From assembly GCA_934589835.1 (NCBI GenBank), contig CAKTOK010000030.1, forward strand, positions 1-18,249: a stretch of 18,249 nt of DNA. The letters are read 5' to 3'. This DNA comes from an uncultured Oscillospiraceae bacterium. GTDB lineage: Bacteria > Bacillota > Clostridia > Oscillospirales > Oscillospiraceae. This document shows positions 1-7,599 of the stretch, one piece after another (the stretch's first letter is position 1; each line of letters starts with the position of its first letter). The position numbers and the translations under genes are program-made. The notes under the pieces are model-generated. The model was given only the letters and a program-made list of their open reading frames with translations, was not told the origin of the DNA and did no database searches.

Positions 1-587
1 ACATTGGTGGAGTCGGCCAGCAGCGCCAGAACGCCCTGCTTACCCAGCTCGCCGAAGCGGGCCAGATCGATGACCTCGCCGTCAATGGGGGTGGAGTCGA
101 TCTTGAAGTCGCCGGTATGCACCACCGTCCCCATCCGCGTGTGGATGGCGAAGGCGGCGGAGTCGGCGATGGAATGGTTCACATGGAGGAATTCCACCTG
201 AAATTTGCCGGCCTTTACGGTCTGGCCGGCCTCCACGGTGATGAGCTTTGTGGAGTTCAGGAGGCCGTGCTCCTGCAGCTTCAGCTTGATGAGGCCCGCT
301 GTGAAGCGGGTGCAGTAGATGGGGGTGTTGATCTGCTTGAGAACATAGGGGATAGCGCCGATGTGGTCCTCGTGACCGTGGGTGATGAACATGCCCCGCA
401 GGCGGCTATGGTTCTTCACCAGATAGCTGACGTCGGGAATGACGCAGTCGATGCCGTACATATCGTCTCCGGGGAAGGCCATGCCGCAGTCCACAACGAT
501 GATCTCACCGCCGTACTCATAAACGGTCATGTTCTTGCCGATCTCATTGAGGCCGCCCAGAGGAATGATCTTCAGTTTTTCTGCCAT
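1..587 (-). CDS. rnjA: Ribonuclease J, N-terminal part (runs off left edge)
   Basis: Reading the minus strand from the ATG at 587-585 gives about 195 residues of a metallo-beta-lactamase fold RNase J, an endo/5'-exoribonuclease of mRNA decay and rRNA maturation in Firmicutes. The start reads MAEKLKIIPLGGLNEIGKN, a typical RNase J opening. The metal-binding HxHxDH motif is seen as THGHEDHIGA (H70, H72, D74, H75), followed by NHSIADS and HTGDFKID blocks typical of the family. The rest of the beta-lactamase domain, the beta-CASP domain and the C-terminal domain lie beyond position 1. A GGAG ribosome binding site (600-603, minus) lies 12 nt upstream of the ATG, slightly far but usable. It diverges from gdpP. 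Whether it is J1 or J2 cannot be told from this part. Confidence 0.93.
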   Translation of the reverse strand, partial: MAEKLKIIPLGGLNEIGKNMTVYEYGGEIIVVDCGMAFPGDDMYGIDCVIPDVSYLVKNHSRLRGMFITHGHEDHIGAIPYVLKQINTPIYCTRFTAGLIKLKLQEHGLLNSTKLITVEAGQTVKAGKFQVEFLHVNHSIADSAAFAIHTRMGTVVHTGDFKIDSTPIDGEVIDLARFGELGKQGVLALLADSTN

Positions 588-824
588 AAATGTCAAATAC
601 TCCTTTGCTTTTACAGGTTCCACGCAGTCCGGCAGGCAGGGAAATGGCCGCAGCAAAACAAAGGCGGTCCGTCCGGCATCCGGCCCTGCATCGCCGGAGA
701 GGAACGGAGTATCGCCCAACCGCTGTGTGGATGGTGTGGAGGGGTCGCCCCCTGTTTTCTATGTGATCGCAGAGGCACACGCTCTGCGAAACAACCAAAA
801 AATGCGCGGATTTTTCTGCGCTTT
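588..824 (-). other. Long untranslated leader of rnjA with hairpins
   Basis: No gene is supported between the rnjA start and its candidate promoter. On the minus strand the leader opens with a small GCGC...GCGC hairpin (around 804-822) followed by six Ts (798-803). Next comes a perfect 7-bp stem with a 7-nt loop (CGCAGAG/CTCTGCG, 768-774 and 782-788). A G/C-rich AGGGG/CCCCT hairpin follows at 740-753. I recognise no known riboswitch or T-box. The structures could serve feedback control by RNase activity, but that is inference. Confidence 0.4.
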
Positions 825-830
825 CCACAA

Positions 831-859
831 AGTATATCACACTTTTCTCCGTTTGTACA
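831..859 (-). promoter_or_regulatory. Candidate sigma-A promoter of rnjA
   Basis: On the minus strand a -35 TGTACA (859-854) is separated by 17 nt from a -10 TATACT (836-831), which is preceded by TG one base upstream (extended -10). Transcription would start near 824, leaving a leader of roughly 235 nt before the rnjA ATG. The -35 matches the consensus at only 4 of 6 positions, so the call rests mainly on the extended -10 and the spacing. Confidence 0.55.
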
Positions 860-992
860 CCCCCAACTTGCCGCCGTATTTCGACAGGGGTGTCGGCGGC
901 GGGATTTGATCGAAGAGGCAAGATAAAAATTGCGAAAGATAGGAAGAAATTTTGATAGGCGGAATTTGACGATGTTTTCCCGAAAGCGGCTA

Positions 993-1021
993 TTGTCCCA
1001 GGGGGAATTCTGTGCTATAAT
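993..1021 (+). promoter_or_regulatory. Promoter of the gdpP-rplI-dnaB operon
   Basis: A -35 TTGTCC (993-998), a 17-nt spacer and a perfect -10 TATAAT (1016-1021) with an upstream TG (1013-1014) make a good sigma-A promoter. The start would be near 1028, about 130 nt before the gdpP TTG. An inverted repeat CAATT/AATTG (1022-1026, 1036-1040) spans the predicted start point. The leader 1041-1157 is GC-rich with a GGGAC/GTCCC hairpin and no gene that I can support. Confidence 0.65.
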
Positions 1022-1157
1022 CAATTCCTATATTAAATTGGAGACGTATTCGTATTGCCCGGGGAGCCGGCGCGGCGGGGACGCGGCTTGTCCCGCAGGA
1101 CCGCAGCCGCCCCTGCCGGGCGGACGGTATTCCTGTCAGCGAGAGGAGGAACGCCTT

Positions 1158-3146
1158 TTGAGCAAAAAAATCATCCGCGGATTCCGCACGAATATGGCGC
1201 TGTACAGCCTGTGCCTGGTGGTGTTTGTCATCGTGACCATCCCCTTTGAGCCGCTGCTGGCGCTGGCGGAGGGCGCGGTGGCCGTGGTGGTGCTGCTGGT
1301 GGGCCGGAGCCGCAACAAAATGGCGCAGGCCTCCGTGCGGCAGTACATGGACCGCGTATCCGGCGGCATGGATTCCGCCCGCTCCAGCAATATGCTGTAT
1401 GCGCCGCTGCCCATGCTGGTGTTCGACGTGACCACCGGCGAGGTGCTGTGGAGCAACGATATGTTTTTGCAGCTGACGGAGCAGAAGGAGAAGATCTTCG
1501 AGATGCTGGTGGACGCGGTGGTGCCGGACTTCACCAGCCGTTGGCTGCTGGAGGGCAAGCGGGAGTATCCGGAGCTGTTCCCGTGGAACGGCCGGATGTA
1601 TCGGGTATTCGGCGCGCTGAGCCACCCAGAGGAGATGGAGCGCGATCAGGATCCGCTGGCCACCACCTATTGGATGGATGTGACGGACAGCGAGCAGATG
1701 CGCCAGACGCTGGAGATGACACGCCCGCTGGTGGCTATCCTCATGGTGGACAACTATGAGGAGCTGATGAAGGCCTGCCCCGAGAGCAAGCGCTCGGCGG
1801 TGCTGGCGGCGCTGGAGGAGCAGCTGAACAACTGGGCGGCGGACTCCGGCGGGCTGCTGCTGGGCTATGATCGGGACCGGTATCTGTTCGTGTTTGAGGA
1901 GAAGGACTACGGCGGCTATACCGAGAGCAAGTTCGACGTGCTGGAGAAGGTCCGGCAGGTGCAGGCCGGCGAGGGCGTGTCCGCCACGCTGTCCATCGGC
2001 GTGGGGCGGGACGAGGACAGCTTTGACCAGCTGTTCAAGAACGCTTCGCTGGCGCTGGAGATGGCTCTCAGCCGCGGCGGCGATCAGGCCGTGGTGAAGG
2101 ACCGCGTGAACTTCGAGTTCTATGGCGGGCGCAGCAAGACCACAGAGAAGCGGACGAAAGTAAAGTCCCGGGTCATGGCCAACGCGCTGGGCGAGCTGAT
2201 CGACGACGCCAAGCAGGTGTACGTCATGGGCCACAAGTACGCGGACATGGACTCCGTGGGCGCGGCCATGGGCGTGTGCTGCATCGCCCGCAAGCGGGGA
2301 AAGAAATGCCAGATCGTCATCGACGCCGACAACAACGCCGCCCATCCGCTGATCCGGAGGATGCTGGACCAGCCGGAGTACGCAGGGGTGCTGATCTCCG
2401 GCGGCGAGGCGTTCCTCAAGTGCCAGCCCGGGGCACTGCTGGTAGTGGTGGACACCAACCGGCCGGAGAGCGTGGAGTCCGAGGAGGTGCTGGAGACCTG
2501 CAACCGCGTGGCGGTCATCGACCACCACCGACGGGGCAGCAGCTACATCGAGAAGATGGCGCTGAACTATCATGAGCCGTATGCGTCCTCTGCCAGCGAG
2601 CTGGTGACGGAGCTGATGCAGTATCTGGTGGAGCCTACCGACGTGCTGAAATGCGAGGCGGAGGCGCTGCTGGCGGGCATCGTGCTGGATACGAAGAATT
2701 TTACCAACCGCACCGGCGGTCGGACCTTCGAGGCGGCGGCCTATCTGCGGCGCACCGGCGCGGACACGCAGGACGTGCAGCGCCTGTTCCAGGGGGATCT
2801 CCAGTCCATGATCGACCGGTACGCCATCATCCGGCAGGCGGAGCTGTACCACGACGACATCGCCGTTGTGGCGCTGGAGGAGGAGTGCGATCGGGTCACG
2901 GCGGCCAAGGCGGCCGACGAGCTGCTGACCATCCGCGGCATCAAGGCGTCCTTCGTCCTGTACAGAAAGGGCGACGGCGTGTATATGTCCGCGCGATCGC
3001 TGGGCGAGATCAACGTGCAGGTCATTCTGGAGGCGCTGGGCGGCGGCGGCAATTCCACCACCGCCGGCGGACAGGCGGACAACATCACGGTGGACGAGGC
3101 CAGAGCCAAGCTGCTGGAGGCCATTGACCGGTATTTTGAAAACTGA
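1158..3146 (+). CDS. gdpP: Cyclic-di-AMP phosphodiesterase GdpP (DHH/DHHA1 family)
   Basis: Membrane-bound enzyme that hydrolyses c-di-AMP, controlling osmotic and cell-wall homeostasis. I chose the TTG at 1158 because an AGAGGAGG ribosome binding site lies just upstream (1142-1149). The frame stays open to an ATG at 930, but that lies upstream of the promoter. The 662-residue product matches the family size. Order: two N-terminal membrane segments (about residues 13-53), a PAS-like region, a degenerate GGDEF domain, then DHH and DHHA1 domains. The DHH motifs are intact: GHKYADMD (358-365), VVVDTN, and IDHH with D455-H457, plus LDTKNF. Oddity: the DHHA1 glycine motif reads GGGGN (N632) where relatives usually have GGGGH. 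It heads the conserved gdpP-rplI-dnaB order, with rplI 20 nt downstream. Confidence 0.93.
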   Translation: MSKKIIRGFRTNMALYSLCLVVFVIVTIPFEPLLALAEGAVAVVVLLVGRSRNKMAQASVRQYMDRVSGGMDSARSSNMLYAPLPMLVFDVTTGEVLWSNDMFLQLTEQKEKIFEMLVDAVVPDFTSRWLLEGKREYPELFPWNGRMYRVFGALSHPEEMERDQDPLATTYWMDVTDSEQMRQTLEMTRPLVAILMVDNYEELMKACPESKRSAVLAALEEQLNNWAADSGGLLLGYDRDRYLFVFEEKDYGGYTESKFDVLEKVRQVQAGEGVSATLSIGVGRDEDSFDQLFKNASLALEMALSRGGDQAVVKDRVNFEFYGGRSKTTEKRTKVKSRVMANALGELIDDAKQVYVMGHKYADMDSVGAAMGVCCIARKRGKKCQIVIDADNNAAHPLIRRMLDQPEYAGVLISGGEAFLKCQPGALLVVVDTNRPESVESEEVLETCNRVAVIDHHRRGSSYIEKMALNYHEPYASSASELVTELMQYLVEPTDVLKCEAEALLAGIVLDTKNFTNRTGGRTFEAAAYLRRTGADTQDVQRLFQGDLQSMIDRYAIIRQAELYHDDIAVVALEEECDRVTAAKAADELLTIRGIKASFVLYRKGDGVYMSARSLGEINVQVILEALGGGGNSTTAGGQADNITVDEARAKLLEAIDRYFEN

Positions 3147-3166
3147 CGAAAAGGAGATACAGAACC

Positions 3167-3616
3167 ATGAAAGTCATTTTGAAGCAGGACGTGAAGGGAA
3201 AGGGCAAGAAGGGCCAGCTCATCGAGGCGGCGGAGGGCTACGCCCGCAATTTCCTGCTGCCCAAGGGCCTGGCGGTGGAGGCCACCGCCGATGCGGTGAA
3301 CACCATGAAGCTTCAGGCCAAGGCCAAGGCCAAGGCCGATGCGGAGGCCAAGGCGGAGGCGCTGGCCATCGCCGAGAAGCTGAAGACCTGCCAGGTGAAG
3401 ATCAAGGCCAAGGGCGGCGAGGGCGGCAAGCTGTTCGGCGCCGTCACCGGCAAGGAGATCTCCGGCGCGCTGAAGGATCAGTTCGGCATGGAAATCGACG
3501 GCAAGAAGCTGGTGCTGGACCAGCCCATCAAGAGCTTTGGCAGCTATGAGGTCAAGGCCAAGCTGGGCTTTGAGGTCAGCGGCACCGTGTATGTGCTGGT
3601 CATTGAAGAGAAGTAA
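3167..3616 (+). CDS. rplI: Large-subunit ribosomal protein L9
   Basis: A 149-residue L9 protein, full family length. The N-terminal 23S-binding domain carries the conserved [18 protein letters not shown] opening and the [14 protein letters not shown] block. It is followed by a long Lys/Ala-rich connecting helix (about residues 45-75) and a C-terminal domain ending [16 protein letters not shown]9 sits at the base of the L1 stalk and affects reading-frame maintenance. The ribosome binding site AAGGAG (3151-3156) is 10 nt before the ATG. It lies between gdpP and dnaB with short gaps and no terminator, so it is part of one operon. Confidence 0.97.
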   Translation: MKVILKQDVKGKGKKGQLIEAAEGYARNFLLPKGLAVEATADAVNTMKLQAKAKAKADAEAKAEALAIAEKLKTCQVKIKAKGGEGGKLFGAVTGKEISGALKDQFGMEIDGKKLVLDQPIKSFGSYEVKAKLGFEVSGTVYVLVIEEK

Positions 3617-3647
3617 CGGAATGTAACGACGGAAGGGAGGTCCGGAT

Positions 3648-5000
3648 ATGGCTGCGGACGAGCTGCTGCTGCGGCAGGCGCCCCATTCGCCCCAGGCGGA
3701 GCAGGCGGTGCTGGGGTCCATGCTCATCGACCCCGACTGCATCAAGGACGTGATGGACAAGCTGCAGCCGGAGGATTTTTACCTGCGGGCCAACCGCGAT
3801 ATCTTTGAGACCATTTACCACATGTTCATCTACTCCCGCCCCATCGACGGCGTCACCGTGGCGGGGGAGATGGAGAAGAACGGCGTGTACAGCGACAACA
3901 CCCGGGACTATCTGGTGCAGCTGATGGACGTGACGCCTACCAGCGCCAACGTCATGGAGTATGTGCAGATCGTGCTGGACAAGTCCCTGATGCGGCAGGT
4001 GGCGGCAGCCGCCGGCAGCATCAGCGCCATGGTGCAGGAGGGCAGCGGCGCCGCCGGCGATATGCTGGAGGCGGCGGAGCAGAAGGTCTACGCCATCCGG
4101 CGGGGCCGCAGCGCCCAGAATATGGTGACGGTGGGGATGGTGTTGCAGGACGTGATGGCCCATCTGGCGGAGCTTACCGCCAGCGGCGGCAAGACGCTGC
4201 CGGGCCTGTCCACGGGGCTTTCCGCCGTGGACGCCAAGATCAACGGACTGAACAAGTCGGACCTGCTGCTGCTGGCGGCACGGCCGGGTATGGGCAAGAC
4301 CAGCATGGCCCTGAACGTGGCGCTGTCGGCGGCGCGGGAATCCGGCAAGACCGTGGCCATCTTCTCGCTGGAAATGTCCCGCGAGCAGCTGGTGACACGA
4401 CTCATCGCCAGCGAGGGGCTGGTGGAGAATACCCGCCTCGTCACGGGCAACCTGCGGGAGAGCGACTGGCAGCGCATCGCCGAGGCCGCGTCCTCCCTGA
4501 GCCGGATGGACATCCGGATCGACGACAACCCGCTGCTGACGGTGGCGGATATGAACGCGAAATGCCGCAGGCTGGAGAATCTGGGACTGGTGGTCATCGA
4601 CTACCTCCAGCTGATGACCTCCGCCGGCGGAAAGGGCTATGCCGGAGAGAACCGCCAGCAGGCGGTGTCGGACATCAGCCGTATGCTGAAGATCATGGCC
4701 AAGGAGCTGCAGGTGCCGGTGCTGTGCCTCAGCCAGCTGAGCCGTGCCAATGAAAAGCGCGACGACAAGCGGCCCATGCTGTCGGACCTCCGGGAATCCG
4801 GCGCCATCGAGCAGGATGCGGACATCGTGCTGTTCCTGTATCGCGATGACTACTACAACAGCGATTCGGAGAAGCGCAACGTGGCGGAGTGCATCGTGGC
4901 CAAGAACCGCCACGGCGAGACGGGCAAGGTGGAGCTGCGGTGGATGCCGGAGTATACCGCCTTCGGGACGCTGGAGAACCGCTATGACGATGAGGAGTGA
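3648..5000 (+). CDS. dnaB: Replicative DNA helicase DnaB
   Basis: A 450-residue hexameric helicase (called DnaC in Bacillus subtilis) that unwinds DNA at the fork and binds primase through its N-terminal domain. The N-terminal domain begins with PHSPQAEQAVLGSMLID, typical of the family. After a linker, the RecA-like domain shows Walker A RPGMGKTS (about residues 212-219), the LEMS block, Walker B LVVIDYLQLM (about 313-322), and SQLSR followed by the LRESGAIEQDAD motif. No intein or frameshift interrupts it. The ribosome binding site GGGAGG (3635-3640) is well placed. The stop is followed three bases later by the tilS start, so the two are probably cotranscribed and coupled. Confidence 0.97.
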   Translation: MAADELLLRQAPHSPQAEQAVLGSMLIDPDCIKDVMDKLQPEDFYLRANRDIFETIYHMFIYSRPIDGVTVAGEMEKNGVYSDNTRDYLVQLMDVTPTSANVMEYVQIVLDKSLMRQVAAAAGSISAMVQEGSGAAGDMLEAAEQKVYAIRRGRSAQNMVTVGMVLQDVMAHLAELTASGGKTLPGLSTGLSAVDAKINGLNKSDLLLLAARPGMGKTSMALNVALSAARESGKTVAIFSLEMSREQLVTRLIASEGLVENTRLVTGNLRESDWQRIAEAASSLSRMDIRIDDNPLLTVADMNAKCRRLENLGLVVIDYLQLMTSAGGKGYAGENRQQAVSDISRMLKIMAKELQVPVLCLSQLSRANEKRDDKRPMLSDLRESGAIEQDADIVLFLYRDDYYNSDSEKRNVAECIVAKNRHGETGKVELRWMPEYTAFGTLENRYDDEE

Positions 5001-5003
5001 GCC

Positions 5004-6299
5004 ATGGACCTGACGCCGTGGATGGAGCGATGGCAGATGCTGCCGCCGGACGGCGGCGTGATGCTGTGCGCCGTGTCCGGCGGGCAGGATTCCGTTTGCC
5101 TGCTGGACTATCTCCACAAGCTGGGGCGGCAGCGGGGCTTTACCGTGGCAGCGGGGCATCTGAACCATCTGATGCGGCCCACCGCTCAGCGGGACGAGGA
5201 TTTCGTCCGCGGCTTCTGCGAAATGCGGGACATCCCGTTCTATACCCAGCGGGCGGACGTGTACGCCCTGTGCCAGGCTTGGAGCCTGACGGTGGAGGAG
5301 ACGGGCCGCCGCGCGCGGTATGAATTTTTGCAGCGGACGGCGGCAGCCATCGGCGCGGATCGGATCGCCACGGCCCATCACCGCGACGATCTGGCGGAGA
5401 CGGTGCTTTTGCAGCTGCTGCGGGGTACGGGGCCTCAGGGGCTGACGGGTATCCCGCCGGTGCGGGGAAACATCGTGCGCCCCCTGCTGGACACGCCGCG
5501 GCAGGAGATCCGGCAATATATCGAGGAAAATGGGCTGGCCTATGTGACCGATGAGACCAACGGAGACGTGGCCTATGCCCGCAACCGGCTGCGGCTGGTG
5601 ATCTGGCCGGAGCTGACGCGCATCAATCCCGCGGCGGCGGACCATATCGCCCGCACGGCGGAGATCCTGCGGCGGGAGAACGATTATCTGGACCAGCTGG
5701 CGGCGGCACGCCTGCCGGAGGCGGGGACGTGTGTGCCGCGGGACGCGGTGCTGGCGGCGCCGGAGGCGCTGCGGGCCCGCATGCTGCGGCTGCTGCTGGA
5801 CCGGCTGGGCGCAGGGAGAAAGGATCTGAGCGCCGGCCATCTGGCGGCGCTGGAGCGGCTGTGCGCCGGCGAGGGGATGCTGGATCTGCCGGACGGCGTG
5901 ACGGCGGTGTGCCGCAGCGGCGTTTTGACGCTGCAAACGGCGGAGGAGCCGCCGGCGGAGCAGACGCTGCAGCAGGGCGAGATCCCCTTCGGGACGGGGA
6001 AGCTTCTGGTGAGCCGCGCACCGCAGCGCGGCGCGCTGGCGCTGCACTGCGGCCAGGGGCAGACACTGACGGCCCGCTGCTGGCAGCCGTCAGACCGGCT
6101 GGATCTGCCGGAGGGCCGCGGAGCCAGAAGCCTGAAGCGGCTTTTCGCCGAGCGGGGCGTGACGCCGGAGCAGCGCGATAGGCTGCCGGTGTTCTGCGTG
6201 GACGGCGTGGCCGCCGCCGCGTGGGGCGTAGGCGTGGACAGACGTTTTTTGCCGGAGAAGACCGGCGGGAACATATATATTATAATGAGAGAAGTTTAA
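5004..6299 (+). CDS. tilS: tRNA(Ile)-lysidine synthetase TilS
   Basis: A 431-residue enzyme that converts cytidine-34 of the CAU-anticodon tRNA-Ile to lysidine using ATP and lysine, so that it reads AUA. The N-type ATP pyrophosphatase P-loop is SGGQDS (residues 25-30). The HLNHLMR, RRARYEFL and TAHHRDDLAETVLLQLLRG blocks follow, as expected for TilS. The C-terminal part (CWQPSDRLDLPEGRG to about residue 420) resembles the TilS C-terminal substrate-recognition domain. The ribosome binding site (GAGGAG, 4991-4996) lies inside the end of dnaB. With hpt and ftsH downstream it forms the conserved tilS-hpt-ftsH set. Confidence 0.95.
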   Translation: MDLTPWMERWQMLPPDGGVMLCAVSGGQDSVCLLDYLHKLGRQRGFTVAAGHLNHLMRPTAQRDEDFVRGFCEMRDIPFYTQRADVYALCQAWSLTVEETGRRARYEFLQRTAAAIGADRIATAHHRDDLAETVLLQLLRGTGPQGLTGIPPVRGNIVRPLLDTPRQEIRQYIEENGLAYVTDETNGDVAYARNRLRLVIWPELTRINPAAADHIARTAEILRRENDYLDQLAAARLPEAGTCVPRDAVLAAPEALRARMLRLLLDRLGAGRKDLSAGHLAALERLCAGEGMLDLPDGVTAVCRSGVLTLQTAEEPPAEQTLQQGEIPFGTGKLLVSRAPQRGALALHCGQGQTLTARCWQPSDRLDLPEGRGARSLKRLFAERGVTPEQRDRLPVFCVDGVAAAAWGVGVDRRFLPEKTGGNIYIIMREV

Positions 6300-6315
6300 C
6301 GGAGGACAAAAGGCT

Positions 6316-6870
6316 ATGGCAAAGAGCAATATGGATCAGGACATTCTGAAGGTCCTGCTGTCTGAGGAGGAGATCAAGGCCCGCGTGCAGGAGATGGGCG
6401 ATGAGCTGTATGACGTATTCAAGGACAAGAACCCCATGTTTGTGGGCGTGCTCAACGGCTGCTTTATCTTTATGGCGGATCTGGTGCGGGCAACCCAACT
6501 CAAGAGCGAGCTGGAGTTCATCGGCGTGTCCTCCTACAAAAATGCCACCAAGTCCTCCGGCGTGGTGCAGATCACCCGCGATCTGCAGCGGGATATCAGC
6601 GGCCGCGACATCATCATTGTGGAGGATATTCTGGACTCCGGCAACACACTGGCGTTTCTGACGGACTATCTGAAGGCAAAGGGCGCGGCGTCCATCACCA
6701 TCGCCACACTGCTGGACAAGCCGGCCCGACGGGAGAAGCCCATCAAGGCCGATTACGCCGGCTTCGTGGTGCCGGACGAGTTCGTGGTGGGCTACGGGCT
6801 GGACTATGCCCAGCAGTACCGCAATATGCCCTACATCGGCGTACTGAAGCCGGAGGTATACAGCAAGTAA
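6316..6870 (+). CDS. hpt: Hypoxanthine phosphoribosyltransferase
   Basis: A 184-residue purine salvage enzyme joining hypoxanthine or guanine to PRPP. The PRPP-binding motif is clear: IIIVEDILDSGNTL with E103-D104 and D107-S108-G109-N110-T111. The N-terminal LNGCFIFMADL flexible-loop region and C-terminal VVPDEFVVGYGLDY block (base binding) are typical. The ribosome binding site GGAGG (6301-6305) is 10 nt before the ATG. A TATAAT (6281-6286) lies at the end of tilS, but I found no convincing -35 partner, so a separate promoter is uncertain. A short hairpin (TATACG/CGTATA, 6885-6899) with flanking GCGC pairs lies in the 69-nt gap to lepB. Confidence 0.95.
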   Translation: MAKSNMDQDILKVLLSEEEIKARVQEMGDELYDVFKDKNPMFVGVLNGCFIFMADLVRATQLKSELEFIGVSSYKNATKSSGVVQITRDLQRDISGRDIIIVEDILDSGNTLAFLTDYLKAKGAASITIATLLDKPARREKPIKADYAGFVVPDEFVVGYGLDYAQQYRNMPYIGVLKPEVYSK

Positions 6871-6939
6871 AGACGCGCATAGCATATACGGAGCGTATAG
6901 CGCGGCACGCGCAGGAAGAAAACAGGAGGCAGATCCAAT

Positions 6940-7587
6940 ATGAAGGAAAACGGCGGCAAGCGGTTTGCGCCCGACGGCGCGGCGGACCGGCGGGAGAATG
7001 CCGCGCCGGAGACGGCGGCGGAGAACACGGCGCGGCCCGTGCAGAAGAGCCGCGGACGGCGGCTGTGGGACGAGTACGGCTATCTGGTGATCACACTGGC
7101 TGTGGTATTTGTGCTGTTCCGCGTTATTTTGCAGCTGGCGTATGTGCCCAGCGGGTCCATGGAGACGACCATTCCCACCAAGACGCTGCTTGTCGGCTGG
7201 CGGCTGCCCTATGTGGTGTCCGATCCGGTGCCGGAGCGCGGCAGCATCGTCACCTTCTGGGACGAGGAGCTGGAGCGCGTGCTGGTGAAGCGGGTCATCG
7301 GCCTGCCCGGGGACACCGTTTCGTTTGAAGGCGGGTTTGTGTATATCAACGGCGAGAAGCTGAACGAGGACTATCTGCCGGTGTCCGGCATCACCGAGAG
7401 CGATACGCCGGTATTCGAGGTGCCGGAGGGCTGCCTGTTCCTGATGGGCGACAACCGCACCGGCTCCCGGGACAGCCGGTTTTTGAACCAGCCGTATATT
7501 CCGGTGGAGCAGGTGCAGGGCCGGATGCTGCTGGCCGTCTCCATCGGCTCCGGCCAGAGCTGGCAGGGCATCCGCTGGATCGGGTAA
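6940..7587 (+). CDS. lepB: Signal peptidase I
   Basis: A 215-residue membrane-anchored serine protease that removes signal peptides from exported proteins. A charged cytoplasmic stretch of about 45 residues precedes one membrane segment (about residues 47-66). The catalytic serine is S73 in VPSGSME, and the general base lysine is K117 in LVKRVIGLPGD. The box-E motif GDNRTGSRDSR (170-180) is intact. One N-terminal membrane segment is usual in Firmicute type I enzymes. The ribosome binding site AGGAGG (6924-6929) is strong. It lies between hpt and ftsH, which are often directly adjacent, and is only 12 nt from ftsH, so it shares their operon. Confidence 0.95.
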   Translation: MKENGGKRFAPDGAADRRENAAPETAAENTARPVQKSRGRRLWDEYGYLVITLAVVFVLFRVILQLAYVPSGSMETTIPTKTLLVGWRLPYVVSDPVPERGSIVTFWDEELERVLVKRVIGLPGDTVSFEGGFVYINGEKLNEDYLPVSGITESDTPVFEVPEGCLFLMGDNRTGSRDSRFLNQPYIPVEQVQGRMLLAVSIGSGQSWQGIRWIG

Positions 7588-7599
7588 GGGGGAGAAGAA

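Noticed and set aside
930..1157. N-terminal extension of GdpP from the ATG at 930
   Set aside because: It would start upstream of the best promoter (993-1021), lacks membrane or family sequence, and the TTG at 1158 has a proper ribosome binding site and gives the normal protein length.
990..2852. 620-codon minus-strand frame opposite gdpP
   Set aside because: Mirror frame of a well-supported gene with high third-position GC; composition is repetitive in His, Gln and Leu, and no domain is recognisable.
3311..3360. Repeated AAGGCC-type DNA inside rplI as a tandem repeat element
   Set aside because: It encodes the Lys/Ala-rich helix normal for L9 and reflects codon bias rather than a repeat element.
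3600..6047. 815-codon minus-strand frame opposite dnaB and tilS
   Set aside because: Antisense shadow of two conserved genes, with low-complexity His/Arg/Gln sequence and no domain.
6281..6286. TATAAT at the end of tilS as a separate hpt promoter
   Set aside because: No acceptable -35 at 16-18 nt and no extended -10, so it is left as a remark only.
6885..6899. TATACG/CGTATA hairpin between hpt and lepB as a terminator
   Set aside because: There is no U-tract and the stem is AT-rich and short; lepB and ftsH have no obvious separate promoter.
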